A stretch of DNA of 64,000 bases from Mangrovibacterium diazotrophicum (lineage in GTDB: Bacteria; Bacteroidota; Bacteroidia; Bacteroidales; Prolixibacteraceae): assembly GCF_003610535.1 (NCBI RefSeq), contig NZ_RAPN01000001.1, forward strand, positions 3,769,320 to 3,833,319, given 5' to 3'. Below are positions 17,361 to 25,032 of the stretch, piece by piece. The position numbers were made by a program, and so were the translations under genes. Below the pieces are notes generated by a model. The model made no database searches and was not told where the DNA came from. It worked only from the letters and a program-made list of their open reading frames with translations. How positions within the stretch are numbered: the stretch's first letter is position 1; each line of letters starts with the position of its first letter.

Positions 17361-18085
17361 CTTATCCTCCATTCATTTTTTGTTGCGAGTACTGTTTCTG
17401 AAATCGGTATATTGTACTCTGTAACTGGATTGAGTGAATCTTTTATCTTTTTTAAAATACTTTCGTCAGCTCCTGACATCTCCAGTATCGCGCCGCTAAG
17501 TGCCTGTACAAAAGGTGCATATTTTAATGACAGGGTTGCAAGTGTGGCCTTTTTTTCTTCGGTTAATTTGCTCACAATCGATATTAAGCGAGAGCAAGCC
17601 TCTTCTGGGGTTGTTGCCGGTATTTCTTTGATAAATCGAATTGCATCTAAGATTCGTAATAGTTCAATGTTCTTCTTTGTTATCTTATTGGGTTGAACGA
17701 TAAACGAGATCGTGTACATCCCTCGTTTTACTGCCCGGCGATACTTGTTTGTGCCGATATGCAGGGTTGAAGGAATCTGAGTCGTTAGTCCCATACTATT
17801 GAACGCGGAGTACCCCGAGATATACCCAACTAGTTCTCCATTTTGTTCTAAAAAATCTTTCGCTATTTGGTAAGATGAGGGTTTCAGTGCTCCAAACTGA
17901 GTCTTCCGCGGTTTATAAAATCGGCCTTTGGAAAGCTTGCTTATTTTTCCCGTTGCAACCATTCTATTTAAGGCTTTTACTACTGCCGATTTGTTGCTCA
18001 CCTCTATGTCAAAATCACTATAGGTGAAAATGTAGTCTGCAGGAAATCGGTCAATTGTATTGGCTATTCTGTCTGATACTTTCAT
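17357..18085 (-). CDS. abiEi: AbiEi-type antitoxin and probable repressor
   Basis: Antitoxin partner of AbiEii (DUF6088-like, 242 residues). The N-terminal ~80 residues form a winged helix-turn-helix (SAVVKALNRMVATGKISKL followed by KGRFYKP), and the C-terminal part is the antitoxin domain. Studied AbiEi proteins repress their own promoter by binding inverted repeats. Here a 42-bp near-perfect palindrome lies 24-66 bases upstream of the start, an apt operator. The gene heads a gap-free series of eight minus-strand genes ending at 5191, so AbiEi may set the expression of the whole restriction and Gabija-like block. That wider role is inference from layout. Confidence 0.87.
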   Translation of the reverse strand: MKVSDRIANTIDRFPADYIFTYSDFDIEVSNKSAVVKALNRMVATGKISKLSKGRFYKPRKTQFGALKPSSYQIAKDFLEQNGELVGYISGYSAFNSMGLTTQIPSTLHIGTNKYRRAVKRGMYTISFIVQPNKITKKNIELLRILDAIRFIKEIPATTPEEACSRLISIVSKLTEEKKATLATLSLKYAPFVQALSGAILEMSGADESILKKIKDSLNPVTEYNIPISETVLATKNEWRIR

Positions 18086-18109
18086 CTAATTAGTTTTGGC
18101 TAAATATAG

Positions 18110-18151
18110 AATATTTGTCCCGTTTTTTACGTAGAAAACGGGACAAATATT
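18110..18151. promoter_or_regulatory. 42-bp palindrome upstream of abiEi (candidate operator)
   Basis: Left arm AATATTTGTCCCGTTTT (18110-18126) is the exact reverse complement of the right arm (18135-18151). The eight-base centre contains TACGTA (18128-18133), so only one base pair of the whole 42 bp is mismatched. It sits in the space between abiEi and the mobilization genes, just ahead of the defence operon. AbiEi antitoxins bind inverted repeats in their own promoters, which makes this the likely operator. A bidirectional transcription stop is an alternative, but neither side has a clear T-tract. Confidence 0.7.
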
Positions 18152-18212
18152 TAGAGATATTAATCATGATTGACTGTGGTTGCACGATGTGATGATTTGT
18201 TGGAAGTGTCGT

Positions 18213-18515
18213 TTATGGAAGAGAGAACCAGCAAAAAGAAAACAGAGCCAGAATTACCAGAATCAGAAATGCCACAAAATAGAGAAACCACTTTGGGATG
18301 ATGGTTTTTGAATTGATGACCTGTTGGTGCTCTTTTAGTAATTTCTCAAGGTGGTCGGTCTTTACTTCAACTACCAGTTTGGTCGTTTTCAGTTCCCGAA
18401 GCTGGCGGTCAATCTCCGGAGCGATTTCGTTGATGTTTTTGGTTGTTATTTGGAGCTTGTCTATTTCGTCTGTTAGTATACTTAGTAAGACTTGTTGTGA
18501 TAGCTTCTCTCTCAT
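18213..18515 (-). CDS. Small mobilization-linked protein with C-terminal anchor
   Basis: A 100-residue protein of no recognised family. Residues 10-70 are charged and heptad-patterned (a probable coiled coil), and about 75-97 form one hydrophobic helix (WFLYFVAFLILVILALF), so it is probably a tail-anchored inner-membrane protein. It follows the relaxase gene by three bases and should be co-transcribed with it and mobC. Small anchored proteins in this position may link the relaxosome to a helper coupling protein; that role is inference. Confidence 0.7.
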   Translation of the reverse strand: MREKLSQQVLLSILTDEIDKLQITTKNINEIAPEIDRQLRELKTTKLVVEVKTDHLEKLLKEHQQVINSKTIIPKWFLYFVAFLILVILALFSFCWFSLP

Positions 18516-18518
18516 GGC

Positions 18519-19250
18519 TTAACGTTTTAATTTGAAACTGTATTGATTTTTGTTGAATAGCTTTTGAAGGTTAGCAGCGCTTAGTGACCGATGCACTGCA
18601 CTGGCTTTGATTGAAGAATCATCCATCTTGAAACTGGCTCCCACTAATTTGCCGTTTGATGCGAATTTCGGAAGGACCTCGATCCCGCAGGCCCGCATCA
18701 CAGAGGTATAGTCGGCGATACTTTTCGGACGCGTTTTCAATGCTGTATCGTGAGCTGATAATACTTTTTCTTTTCGCCGGTCTTCTTTTGCCAGTTGAAC
18801 CTGTTTGGCCGAGATGAGTTGATGCTCGAGCGCAATACGGTCTGCCAGGCGCTGAGTCTTCTTCCCAATGTAATTGTCTTTGTAAGCACGCCCGCGTTCA
18901 TTCACCCGGTTTACGAAAATGTGAAGATGGGCGTGTTCCCGGTCCCGATGAAGGTAGGCTATATACTGATGGTTTTCCAGCTGCATGTGTTTTAGAAATT
19001 CAACAGATAGTTGACCAAACTCGGAGTTGGTCAGCTTCAGTCCATCTTCGATTGCCGGACTCAGGACAAAAGAGAATGAATTCCGGTGGCAGCGGTTGTT
19101 CAGGTTTTGAAATATGCGAAACTCCCGGGCTATCTCTTTGCCACTGTTGTTTGCTACAAGATTTCGGGAGACTTCGACCGCTTTCATTTTTAGGCGGGCG
19201 TAATCAATGGCGTTGGACACGTGTGATATACTCTTTGCTTTACCAATCAT
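18519..19250 (-). CDS. Relaxase (MOBP-like) for mobilization
   Basis: Nicks the origin of transfer and pilots the single strand to a recipient. The 3-His motif that binds the metal is HAHLH at residues 106-110, followed by IFVNRV, typical of relaxases. Tyr17 (AIDYARLK) lies where related Bacteroidota Mob proteins carry the nicking tyrosine. At 243 residues it is a minimal relaxase without helicase or primase extensions. It overlaps mobC by four bases and is followed by a small anchored protein. No type IV secretion genes occur in the island, so it would have to use a helper's mating apparatus. Confidence 0.88.
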   Translation of the reverse strand: MIGKAKSISHVSNAIDYARLKMKAVEVSRNLVANNSGKEIAREFRIFQNLNNRCHRNSFSFVLSPAIEDGLKLTNSEFGQLSVEFLKHMQLENHQYIAYLHRDREHAHLHIFVNRVNERGRAYKDNYIGKKTQRLADRIALEHQLISAKQVQLAKEDRRKEKVLSAHDTALKTRPKSIADYTSVMRACGIEVLPKFASNGKLVGASFKMDDSSIKASAVHRSLSAANLQKLFNKNQYSFKLKR

Positions 19251-19579
19251 TGTTCAAATCGTTTGAGGTGTTCATTTAGCTGCGTGATGACAAACTCCAG
19301 ATCTTCCAGGATTCTGTCATTTTTGTTGAACCGGTCACTTTTAATCAAATTGGAAATTGATTTAAAGTTGCGGTGAAATTTATGAAGGTCCTGGTAGGCT
19401 TGGAGCTCTTCGGGCGAAAAGCGTAAAGTGACCTTCTTGTCAAAAACAGCCTTGCGGGCAAAGCTGCTGGTGCTGAGATTGACGCGCTTTGCGGCAAGTT
19501 CAATCGCCTTCTTTTCGATTCCGCTTACGCGAAAGGAAACATACGACGTACGAGTAGGGAGTTGTTTTCTTCGTGGCAT
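19247..19579 (-). CDS. mobC: MobC-like relaxosome accessory protein
   Basis: A 110-residue DNA-binding accessory of the relaxosome. The N-terminal part (YVSFRVSGIEKKAIELAAKRVNLSTSSFAR) looks like a ribbon-helix-helix, followed by a helical MobC tail. MobC proteins bind near oriT and help the relaxase open the nic site. Candidate oriT structures lie immediately upstream (19740-19845), and the gene overlaps the relaxase by four bases, the usual order for Bacteroidota mobilizable elements. Confidence 0.88.
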   Translation of the reverse strand: MPRRKQLPTRTSYVSFRVSGIEKKAIELAAKRVNLSTSSFARKAVFDKKVTLRFSPEELQAYQDLHKFHRNFKSISNLIKSDRFNKNDRILEDLEFVITQLNEHLKRFEQ

Positions 19580-19739
19580 AAATTACGATAGTAATTTGTG
19601 CTCTCTTTGCGAGTTTAGGAGCAAAGCAAGATTGTATTTGTGCAACAAAGACACATCTTGAAATAGCCAACCGCTGCGATGAACGCGAGAGCTTAAAATG
19701 AAGTGGGACGCACGGTCAAGAATTCTCGAACTGACTGCG

Positions 19740-19850
19740 AAAGTAGCAGGCAGGAGAGCAGGATAATCCATTGTGTGGATTGTCCGGGAGGGATTCTTGC
19801 CGGGCATGTTCTGGGGAGAATTAAGCTCGGCAAGAGTGGAAGGCGTTTGG
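19740..19850. other. Candidate origin of transfer (oriT)
   Basis: Two inverted repeats lie just upstream of mobC. GGATAATCCA (19761-19770) pairs with TGGATTGTCC (19776-19785) across a five-base loop, with one G-U pair. A second pair, TCTTGCCG near 19793 and CGGCAAGA near 19832, spans the following 45 bases. Hairpins beside mobC and the relaxase gene are the usual form of a nic region. A 103-codon open frame runs across this DNA (19583-19894, minus) but has no recognisable features. The nic position cannot be fixed by reading. Confidence 0.5.
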
Positions 19851-19932
19851 CTATTAAGGTTATCTAGGATTGTATAACTGTCAGATGTATTCATTGTCAG
19901 TCTATTTCTGTTTTCGAATTTTGGCTACCTAC

Positions 19933-20096
19933 TTACCTGTGATTTGTATTTCAGGTGTTTAGAACACCGTAGGATTAGAGTTCCATCTTACCAAAGTTAC
20001 CTTTCAGGTAAGTTAGGTAAGAACCAGGTAACTTGAAGGATGAGACCTTACCTGTATCGAAGTCCCTTGGATAAAGGCTTGCAGCTGGAGAGGTAA
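19933..20096. repeat. Iteron-like AGGTAA/TTACCT cluster
   Basis: Seven copies of the hexamer AGGTAA or its complement occur in 164 bases: 19933, 19997, 20006, 20015, 20026, 20048 and 20091. Six of them lie within 100 bases. Around 19995-20033, AAGTTACCT and AGGTAACTT form an inverted repeat enclosing two more copies. The cluster directly follows the VapE-type helicase gene and precedes the oriT region, so it may be a replication origin or a binding array for the island's replication protein. This is inference from position and repetition. Confidence 0.5.
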
Positions 20097-20114
20097 GAAG
20101 GTTAGAATAACTAC

Positions 20115-21287
20115 TCAAGGGCCCAAATCGGAGTTTGGTTTCGCTAGATAGCCCCATACCTGACGTTTGGAATGTTTAACCCGTTGGAAATTGAACCCGG
20201 ATAGCGCTTTGCCGATGTTGATGTGATTCAGCCTAACATTTAAACAGTTTAACTCCATAACGATATCTGAGGCTGTACGGAATTCTTCGAATTCCACGGC
20301 CTTTTCGTAATATTTGGCAATTAACTCCTGTTCTGTTGTCAATCGCATGTACTTTTGATTCCGAACCTCGTTCTCTGAAATGTCTTGAACAGTTAACTCC
20401 GGGTAAAAATCAGGTGAAAAGTAAGCCAGATGATATGCCTGCGCCCAAACCTGGTTAATATCCATTTCTTTTGAATAGGCAAAGTCAATCCTGTCTTTCA
20501 GCTCAAAACATAGCCACCTGACAGAACCGGTCTCATCATTCAAAAAAGAACTCATGTTAGTGGAGCCAATAAAAGAGCAGATCCGCGGTAGGTTAGTGTT
20601 CTTCCGGTCATATGGAAGACGTTCATTGATGAACGTCTTCGAAAAAAAAGCTTTCAGGGCATTTACGTCTTTTTTAGAAAGTACTGCAAGCTCGTCAAGA
20701 TTGAATAGAAAGTTGCGGCATAACTGTATCCGAGCATCTTTATCGCCGCTGATGTCTTCGGCCATATAGGGATAGAGGGTGGATGGGCAGAGGAAACGAC
20801 ACCATGTCGATTTTCCTGAACTCTGGCCTTTATGACTGATGATAAAAGCTTGCTTGTTGAAATAAGTTGGTTCGAGAGCGCACTTTACCGCTCGCACGAT
20901 CCACTTTTTGAAATGATATTCGAAGGCTTGAGGCTCGTAGGTTGGCACATACGAACAATGTTTTTTGATGTAATCAGTCCCATCCCACTTCGGGAGGGAA
21001 GTGAAGTATTCCAGAATGGGATTGTACTTCTCAATTAATTCTGATTTGATCAGAATTTCTAATTTTCCAGGACTGGCATCTATTCCACATTTCGCGAGTT
21101 CTATAAGTAGGGAGTTTGTGTTAAGATCATACCATTCACGACCGTCTTTCAATGAAATCTGGTAGTCCTGAGAAATCTGATTGTAGCGGATGTCGTATTT
21201 CTCAAACAGATAGTCACTAACGTAGTCGTAGATTGTCTTCTTTTTGGGGTTCTCAACCCGATAAAGGTTGTTCTCATTTGTTGTCAT
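20115..21287 (-). CDS. VapE-family replication helicase
   Basis: Virulence-associated E-type protein, a P-loop ATPase found in phage satellites and mobile islands where it helps initiate DNA replication. Of 390 residues, the Walker A is GQSSGKST (154-161), the Walker B region FNLDEL lies near residue 195, and a sensor-like SFIGSTN follows with an arginine-rich segment (GSVRWLCFEL). About 110 residues N-terminal to the ATPase may bind DNA; no primase active site is evident. It is alone in its orientation block with the mob genes downstream and a repeat cluster beyond its 3' end. Autonomous or induced replication of the excised island is plausible. Confidence 0.88.
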   Translation of the reverse strand: MTTNENNLYRVENPKKKTIYDYVSDYLFEKYDIRYNQISQDYQISLKDGREWYDLNTNSLLIELAKCGIDASPGKLEILIKSELIEKYNPILEYFTSLPKWDGTDYIKKHCSYVPTYEPQAFEYHFKKWIVRAVKCALEPTYFNKQAFIISHKGQSSGKSTWCRFLCPSTLYPYMAEDISGDKDARIQLCRNFLFNLDELAVLSKKDVNALKAFFSKTFINERLPYDRKNTNLPRICSFIGSTNMSSFLNDETGSVRWLCFELKDRIDFAYSKEMDINQVWAQAYHLAYFSPDFYPELTVQDISENEVRNQKYMRLTTEQELIAKYYEKAVEFEEFRTASDIVMELNCLNVRLNHINIGKALSGFNFQRVKHSKRQVWGYLAKPNSDLGP

Positions 21288-21375
21288 AATACAAATGTTA
21301 TTTATGAAAATCGTATATTTATTAGTCGGTTATCCGGTAAAGAAATGGGTTGGCTGAAAGCGTGAGGCATTTGCC

Positions 21376-21672
21376 TTACGCTTTCTTCTTTTTATTATTA
21401 AGGATGTAATTCGGAGCTTGCCGCTCTATGTCCTCCATAGTAAGCGTAGGACGTTTGAGCAACCATTCGTCCAGCTTTTCGCGATCAAAGAAGATTATTT
21501 TCCCGGTTGGTTTGGAATGAGGAATGACGCGTGAACTGGTTAACTTGTACATGTAACTGCGTGATATACCTGTGTAATCACAAGCTTCATCAAAGTTGAG
21601 CACCTTTTTTGTTGCCTTGAATAAAATACGTTCTATTCGTTCCAGGCGTTCTGATAATTTTAAATCGTCCAT
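21376..21672 (-). CDS. Excisionase-like helix-turn-helix protein
   Basis: Small MerR/Xis-type DNA-binding protein. The helix-turn-helix is clear: LNFDEACDYTGISRSYMYKLTSSRVIPHSKPTGK followed by IIFFDREKLDEWL, the standard recombination-directionality or regulatory layout in Bacteroidota elements. The frame is open upstream to 21741, but the ATG at 21672 gives the usual ~98 residues and a cleaner start. It sits upstream of the VapE gene and could favour excision with the integrase or activate the replication and mobilization genes. The tail is rich in lysine. Confidence 0.82.
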   Translation of the reverse strand: MDDLKLSERLERIERILFKATKKVLNFDEACDYTGISRSYMYKLTSSRVIPHSKPTGKIIFFDREKLDEWLLKRPTLTMEDIERQAPNYILNNKKKKA

Positions 21673-21830
21673 TGTTCTTGTTTTTCGGTTAACATAGGAC
21701 AAAAGCGCTTTTGTTTTCTTTTTGAGGAAATCCTGTAACAAAGGAAAAGACTAGCAATCACTCCTAAAAGAACTATAAGCGATGTTGTAGGTCAATTTAT
21801 AGCTTGAAAGTATTTGTAATGGGTTTGTAG

Positions 21831-22634
21831 TTAGTGTGTTGTGTTTTGCTTATTTTTTATGGCGGATTGGATAGCTTTTCTAATTTGTAGCTGTTCATTG
21901 GTGGAACGAGCCGATTTTTTCCAATGAGATATTATCGAATCGTCGGTTGAGATGATATTTCCCTGTTCATCGCGGAAATAAGTTTCTACGATATTTTTAA
22001 GCTCTTGCCGGTTTAACCGGTTCGAACTAATCAGACCTGGGAACAATTCGATTATAAGCTCAAACAGTGTTTGTCGGTTGGCCGGTGTATTGGAGCTCTC
22101 TCCTTTTTCTTTCCAGACAATTGGTTTGGATCGCTTAAGTGGTTTCCGCTTAACTAGCCTGGAAAAGGTGACAAGCTTGCATTCCATATAATTTAATTCC
22201 GCCGTAAGTATGAGGTAGGCATGATGAATAGACTCATCTGTTTTCAATACACAATCACTGTTATAGTCCTGAAATTTAATGGCGATCTCTTCCGTTATAT
22301 GTATTGCTTTGTTCGCAAATCTTTTGGTCCAAACGAAATGAAGAAAGGCTGCGCAAAAAAGAACGAGTATTAGTGCAATATATTCCGCCGTTATCGTGAG
22401 TTTGGAGGGATTAGAGTCAATTAGGTCTTTTATTCCACGATGTAGTACATAAGCCACCCCTCCGAAAAGGAGGTAGAAAAATATTCTTGGCTTGTCAATT
22501 TGGTTATCCCAACTTGAGGGTAAGTTGAGCATGAAGGGCATAAATACCTGGGCAATAAGCCGTCTTAGTAGTAGAGCTAAAGGAACGGCAAATGCTAAAG
22601 CGAATATCCAATTGACAATCTGAATTGAAAGCAT
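21831..22634 (-). CDS. Membrane protein of unknown function
   Basis: A 267-residue protein with three likely membrane helices in its first 110 residues (about 8-30, 50-66 and 83-103; for example IALILVLFCAAFLHFVW) and a cytoplasmic, basic C-terminal half. The last 80 residues (RQELKNIVETYFRDEQGNII) resemble by eye the C-terminal segments of Bacteroidota RteC-like element regulators; I would not assert this. It is the outermost gene of the replication and mobilization block. It could be an entry-exclusion, phage-sensing or regulatory membrane protein; no direct evidence favours one. Confidence 0.6.
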   Translation of the reverse strand: MLSIQIVNWIFALAFAVPLALLLRRLIAQVFMPFMLNLPSSWDNQIDKPRIFFYLLFGGVAYVLHRGIKDLIDSNPSKLTITAEYIALILVLFCAAFLHFVWTKRFANKAIHITEEIAIKFQDYNSDCVLKTDESIHHAYLILTAELNYMECKLVTFSRLVKRKPLKRSKPIVWKEKGESSNTPANRQTLFELIIELFPGLISSNRLNRQELKNIVETYFRDEQGNIISTDDSIISHWKKSARSTNEQLQIRKAIQSAIKNKQNTTH

Positions 22635-22828
22635 TATAACTGGCTTTGAGGTGGTCGCGTTTTTATCGACTGTTTTCTTTTAGTGAGAAATATATTGTTT
22701 TCTAGAATAAAGTCAAGAGAGACAGTCTATTTTAAGCCGGTTCTTGTCAATAAGTTAACTCGTGGTACTGGACGAAGTTGGAGGGAGTTTGTTATCCTTG
22801 GTCTTGATCTCTTAAGTTGAGGTAAGCG

Positions 22829-22860
22829 TTATTTAAGATTTTGCTCAAAAACTTAAATAA
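22829..22860. repeat. Long AT-rich hairpin
   Basis: TTATTTAAG (22829-22837) and CTTAAATAA (22852-22860) are exact complements. After an A-A mismatch the stem continues as TTTT/AAAA with a GCTC loop. CTTAAATAAG recurs at about 22892-22901. It may be a recombination or protein-binding site; there is no T-tract that would make it an ordinary terminator. Confidence 0.5.
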
Positions 22861-23050
22861 GCGCATTGCTAGTTTAAGTTTAATCCAAATGACTTAAATA
22901 AGGGGGCGGCTATTAGAGCGGGTTAATAGTATTATGAATTATAAAATTGGAGTAAAAGTCGTCTTAAAACCGTCGACAACAGTATTGTCATAGCACCAAA
23001 ACGGAGCAATAACATATTCTCCAGGAATGATAGTCAATCATCCAATCTTC

Positions 23051-23205
23051 AAAAAGAAGAAAAGTCTTTGCAAGCTGGACGGCTGAAAAAGCAAAACTGT
23101 TCTTCCCCGAATAAAACTTAATACTTGGTATTTGCCAAACAAGTAAGGAGGAAAGAGCACTAGGCTTGGTCTTTCTTTTTCGAAACGCCGTGCTGCTAAT
23201 TTAGC
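23051..23205 (+). ncRNA. Conserved structured non-coding motif, copy B
   Basis: Second copy of the motif at 1682-1832, same orientation. The 17-mer at 23051-23067 is identical. TGTTCTTCC (23098-23106) pairs with GGAAAGAGCA (23150-23159), allowing one G-U and one bulge, where copy A uses TGTTCTG and CAGAACA: the sequences differ but pairing is kept. CTTGGTCTT (23165-23173) and GCTAATTT (23195-23202) have the same 30-base spacing as in copy A. The protein frame of copy A is broken here after about 20 codons. Confidence 0.5.
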
Positions 23206-23341
23206 TTTTGTTGCTTTAGTTAGTTTATAATTTTTATCTGAAAATACAATCTAGATATGATTGGGAGATTAAGAGTTCAATGGATGAAGTCGTGCACACT
23301 GGAATAATATTGATCCGTTAGTGGAATTTTCACTCCCCCTC

Positions 23342-23367
23342 AAAAAAAATTTATTCAAATTTTTTTT
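23342..23367. terminator. A/T hairpin, possible bidirectional terminator
   Basis: AAAAAAAATTT (23342-23352), a four-base loop and AAATTTTTTTT (23357-23367) form an 11-bp stem with T-tracts on both strands. It is isolated from genes by several hundred bases. The all-A/T stem is weak, so termination is uncertain. Confidence 0.35.
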
Positions 23368-23772
23368 CACCTACGATTTATCGATTATTAATATGGGATT
23401 CAGATTCGGGCTCATAAGTGAATTCTTTTTGGGTGGGTTTTGATAACCTGTTTTATATCAATGAATTCGATTAAAATATAATTAAATTAAGCATTGATAT
23501 TTGTCAACTGCAGTAAGGGGTTACATCATGGAATACGGAGGTATAAAGCGATGTTTAGTAGGAAATAACGGAAACTGATGTGTCAATCTCAACTAGAATA
23601 GAACTGGAATACCGCAAAAGATTCGTGTTAATTTCAGTGCAAAAGGTTCTCGGTTCTTATGACTGATTTTCACAATAGTTCTAGTTGATTTAATGGCGAC
23701 GTTTATGTTTTCAAAGTATTATGAGATCGCATTTTCTAAATAGTAAATAATACCCCAAAATCTTAAAGAATT

Positions 23773-24504
23773 ATGAAAAAGCTTATTTTAACAGTACTGC
23801 CATGTTTGTTTTTTGCGAGCCTTTATGCCCAAATAAAAGTGGTAACAGATGGTTCGCTGGAAGTAAACACGTATGGTACAGTGCATGTCTCTCAAACAAT
23901 AACTACTGGCGATGCAAGTGGTTTTGATTTTAATACAGCATCGACGATTCCTGGATTCTTGTTCGAACAAGACAGGTCGGAAAGCTCCGGTTTCTATTGT
24001 GACGGAGATATTGTTGCAATATATAGCCCGGGTGATCGTGACCGGTTATTGAGAATGTATGATTCTGACGCAGGAATGGTTGAAAAATGGTATCTCGATG
24101 GAAATGGCAACGCTTACACGATAAGTGATGAGCGATCAAAAAAGAATATCACTGATATTCAAAACAGCCTGTCTCTGCTAATAACACTTAAAGCCAAGAA
24201 ATACAATTACATCGGAAATGACAAAGAAAAGTATGGTAAAGCTGAAGAGAATAAATTTGATTCGTCGCAAAAGCAATACTATGGATTCTTAGCTCAAGAC
24301 GTGGAAAAAGTATTTCCGAATGTTGTTTCGGAAGATGAAGATGGTAACAAGTTCGTTTGCTATACCCAATTAATCCCGGTAATAATAGAAGGCGTTCAAG
24401 AACAGCAGGAAACAATCGATCAACAGCAAGAAGAAATAGACTTATTAAAAGCTCAAGTAGAAGATCTCGCCACCAAATTGTCAGCCTTAATTTCAGCTAA
24501 ATAA
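23773..24504 (+). CDS. Secreted S74-type intramolecular chaperone protein
   Basis: Exported protein of 243 residues with a Sec signal peptide (cleavage probably after about residue 19). Its C-terminal half is an intramolecular chaperone/peptidase S74 domain, as in phage tail-spike and endosialidase proteins, which trimerises a beta-rich shaft and then cuts itself off. The catalytic pair is visible as Ser118 and Lys123 (SDERSKK), with the expected YGFLAQDVEKVFP near residue 172. Residues 205-240 form a Gln/Glu-rich coiled coil suited to trimerisation. It is the first gene of the toxin module; such proteins recur in Bacteroidota surface loci. A structural or delivery role for the Rhs protein is inferred only from position. 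Confidence 0.82.
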   Translation: MKKLILTVLPCLFFASLYAQIKVVTDGSLEVNTYGTVHVSQTITTGDASGFDFNTASTIPGFLFEQDRSESSGFYCDGDIVAIYSPGDRDRLLRMYDSDAGMVEKWYLDGNGNAYTISDERSKKNITDIQNSLSLLITLKAKKYNYIGNDKEKYGKAEENKFDSSQKQYYGFLAQDVEKVFPNVVSEDEDGNKFVCYTQLIPVIIEGVQEQQETIDQQQEEIDLLKAQVEDLATKLSALISAK

Positions 24505-24574
24505 TTCAATTCGACCTCAAAGCCTTAATTACATAGCAATCCAAATTTAGATATTAATCTGTAATTATAGAGAT

Positions 24575-25015
24575 ATGAAACACCTGATATTAAGTGTGTC
24601 CATATTGGGCCTCGTAATCTTTGCGGGAACAAATGAAGTAAGTGCTCAAAGCAAAATTTATTTTGAGTATGATGGCTCCGGTAATCGTGAACTTAGAACC
24701 ATCACTTTAAATAAAAGTGCTACGATCAATTCCGAAAAACAGGAAGAAGAAATTGTAATTGAAGATCAGTTAGAGAATCAAGCAATTCTCATTTACCCTA
24801 ATCCGACAAAAGGAATACTTCGCATCGATATAGCAGAACTCAATGGTATTAACATGGTCGTCGGGATTTATGATTCGAATGGACGCTTGTTAATAAACCA
24901 ATCCCTGAAAGAAAATACTAGCCAATTTGATCTATCTGCTTATCCTTCCGGATTGTATTTTCTGATAATTAAATCTAACGATGAAAAGAGAGAGTGGAAA
25001 ATTATCAAGGAATAA
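24575..25015 (+). CDS. Mini-protein with YD-like stretch and T9SS sorting tail
   Basis: A 146-residue secreted protein. The signal peptide ends near EVSAQS (about residue 25). A short beta stretch YFEYDGSGNRELRT, close to the YDxxGN consensus of Rhs/YD repeats, is followed by an acidic linker and a type A T9SS C-terminal sorting domain (IYPNPTKGILRID to the end, with SGLYFLII). T9SS tails direct export across the outer membrane and often surface anchoring. The large Rhs protein encoded next lacks such a tail, so this small protein could supply the export signal by capping or docking on the YD-repeat shell. That role is inference. The two genes are 17 bases apart. Confidence 0.82.
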   Translation: MKHLILSVSILGLVIFAGTNEVSAQSKIYFEYDGSGNRELRTITLNKSATINSEKQEEEIVIEDQLENQAILIYPNPTKGILRIDIAELNGINMVVGIYDSNGRLLINQSLKENTSQFDLSAYPSGLYFLIIKSNDEKREWKIIKE

Positions 25016-25032
25016 AATTGTATAAATCGAAT

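Larger units (their letters stand above)
22635..23772. other. Gene-poor junction between mobilization and toxin modules
   Basis: This 1.1-kb stretch has no convincing gene. It holds a long hairpin at 22829-22860, copy B of the structured motif (about 23051-23205), an A/T hairpin at 23342-23367 and a distant 10-bp inverted repeat, TCAACTAGAA (23589-23598) with its complement at 23679-23688. It separates the leftward mobilization genes from the rightward toxin operon and so should hold both promoters. Confidence 0.7.

Noticed and set aside
19583..19894. 103-codon minus-strand frame upstream of mobC
   Set aside because: It covers the candidate oriT inverted repeats and shows no recognisable motif; conserved non-coding DNA is more likely, though a small protein cannot be excluded.
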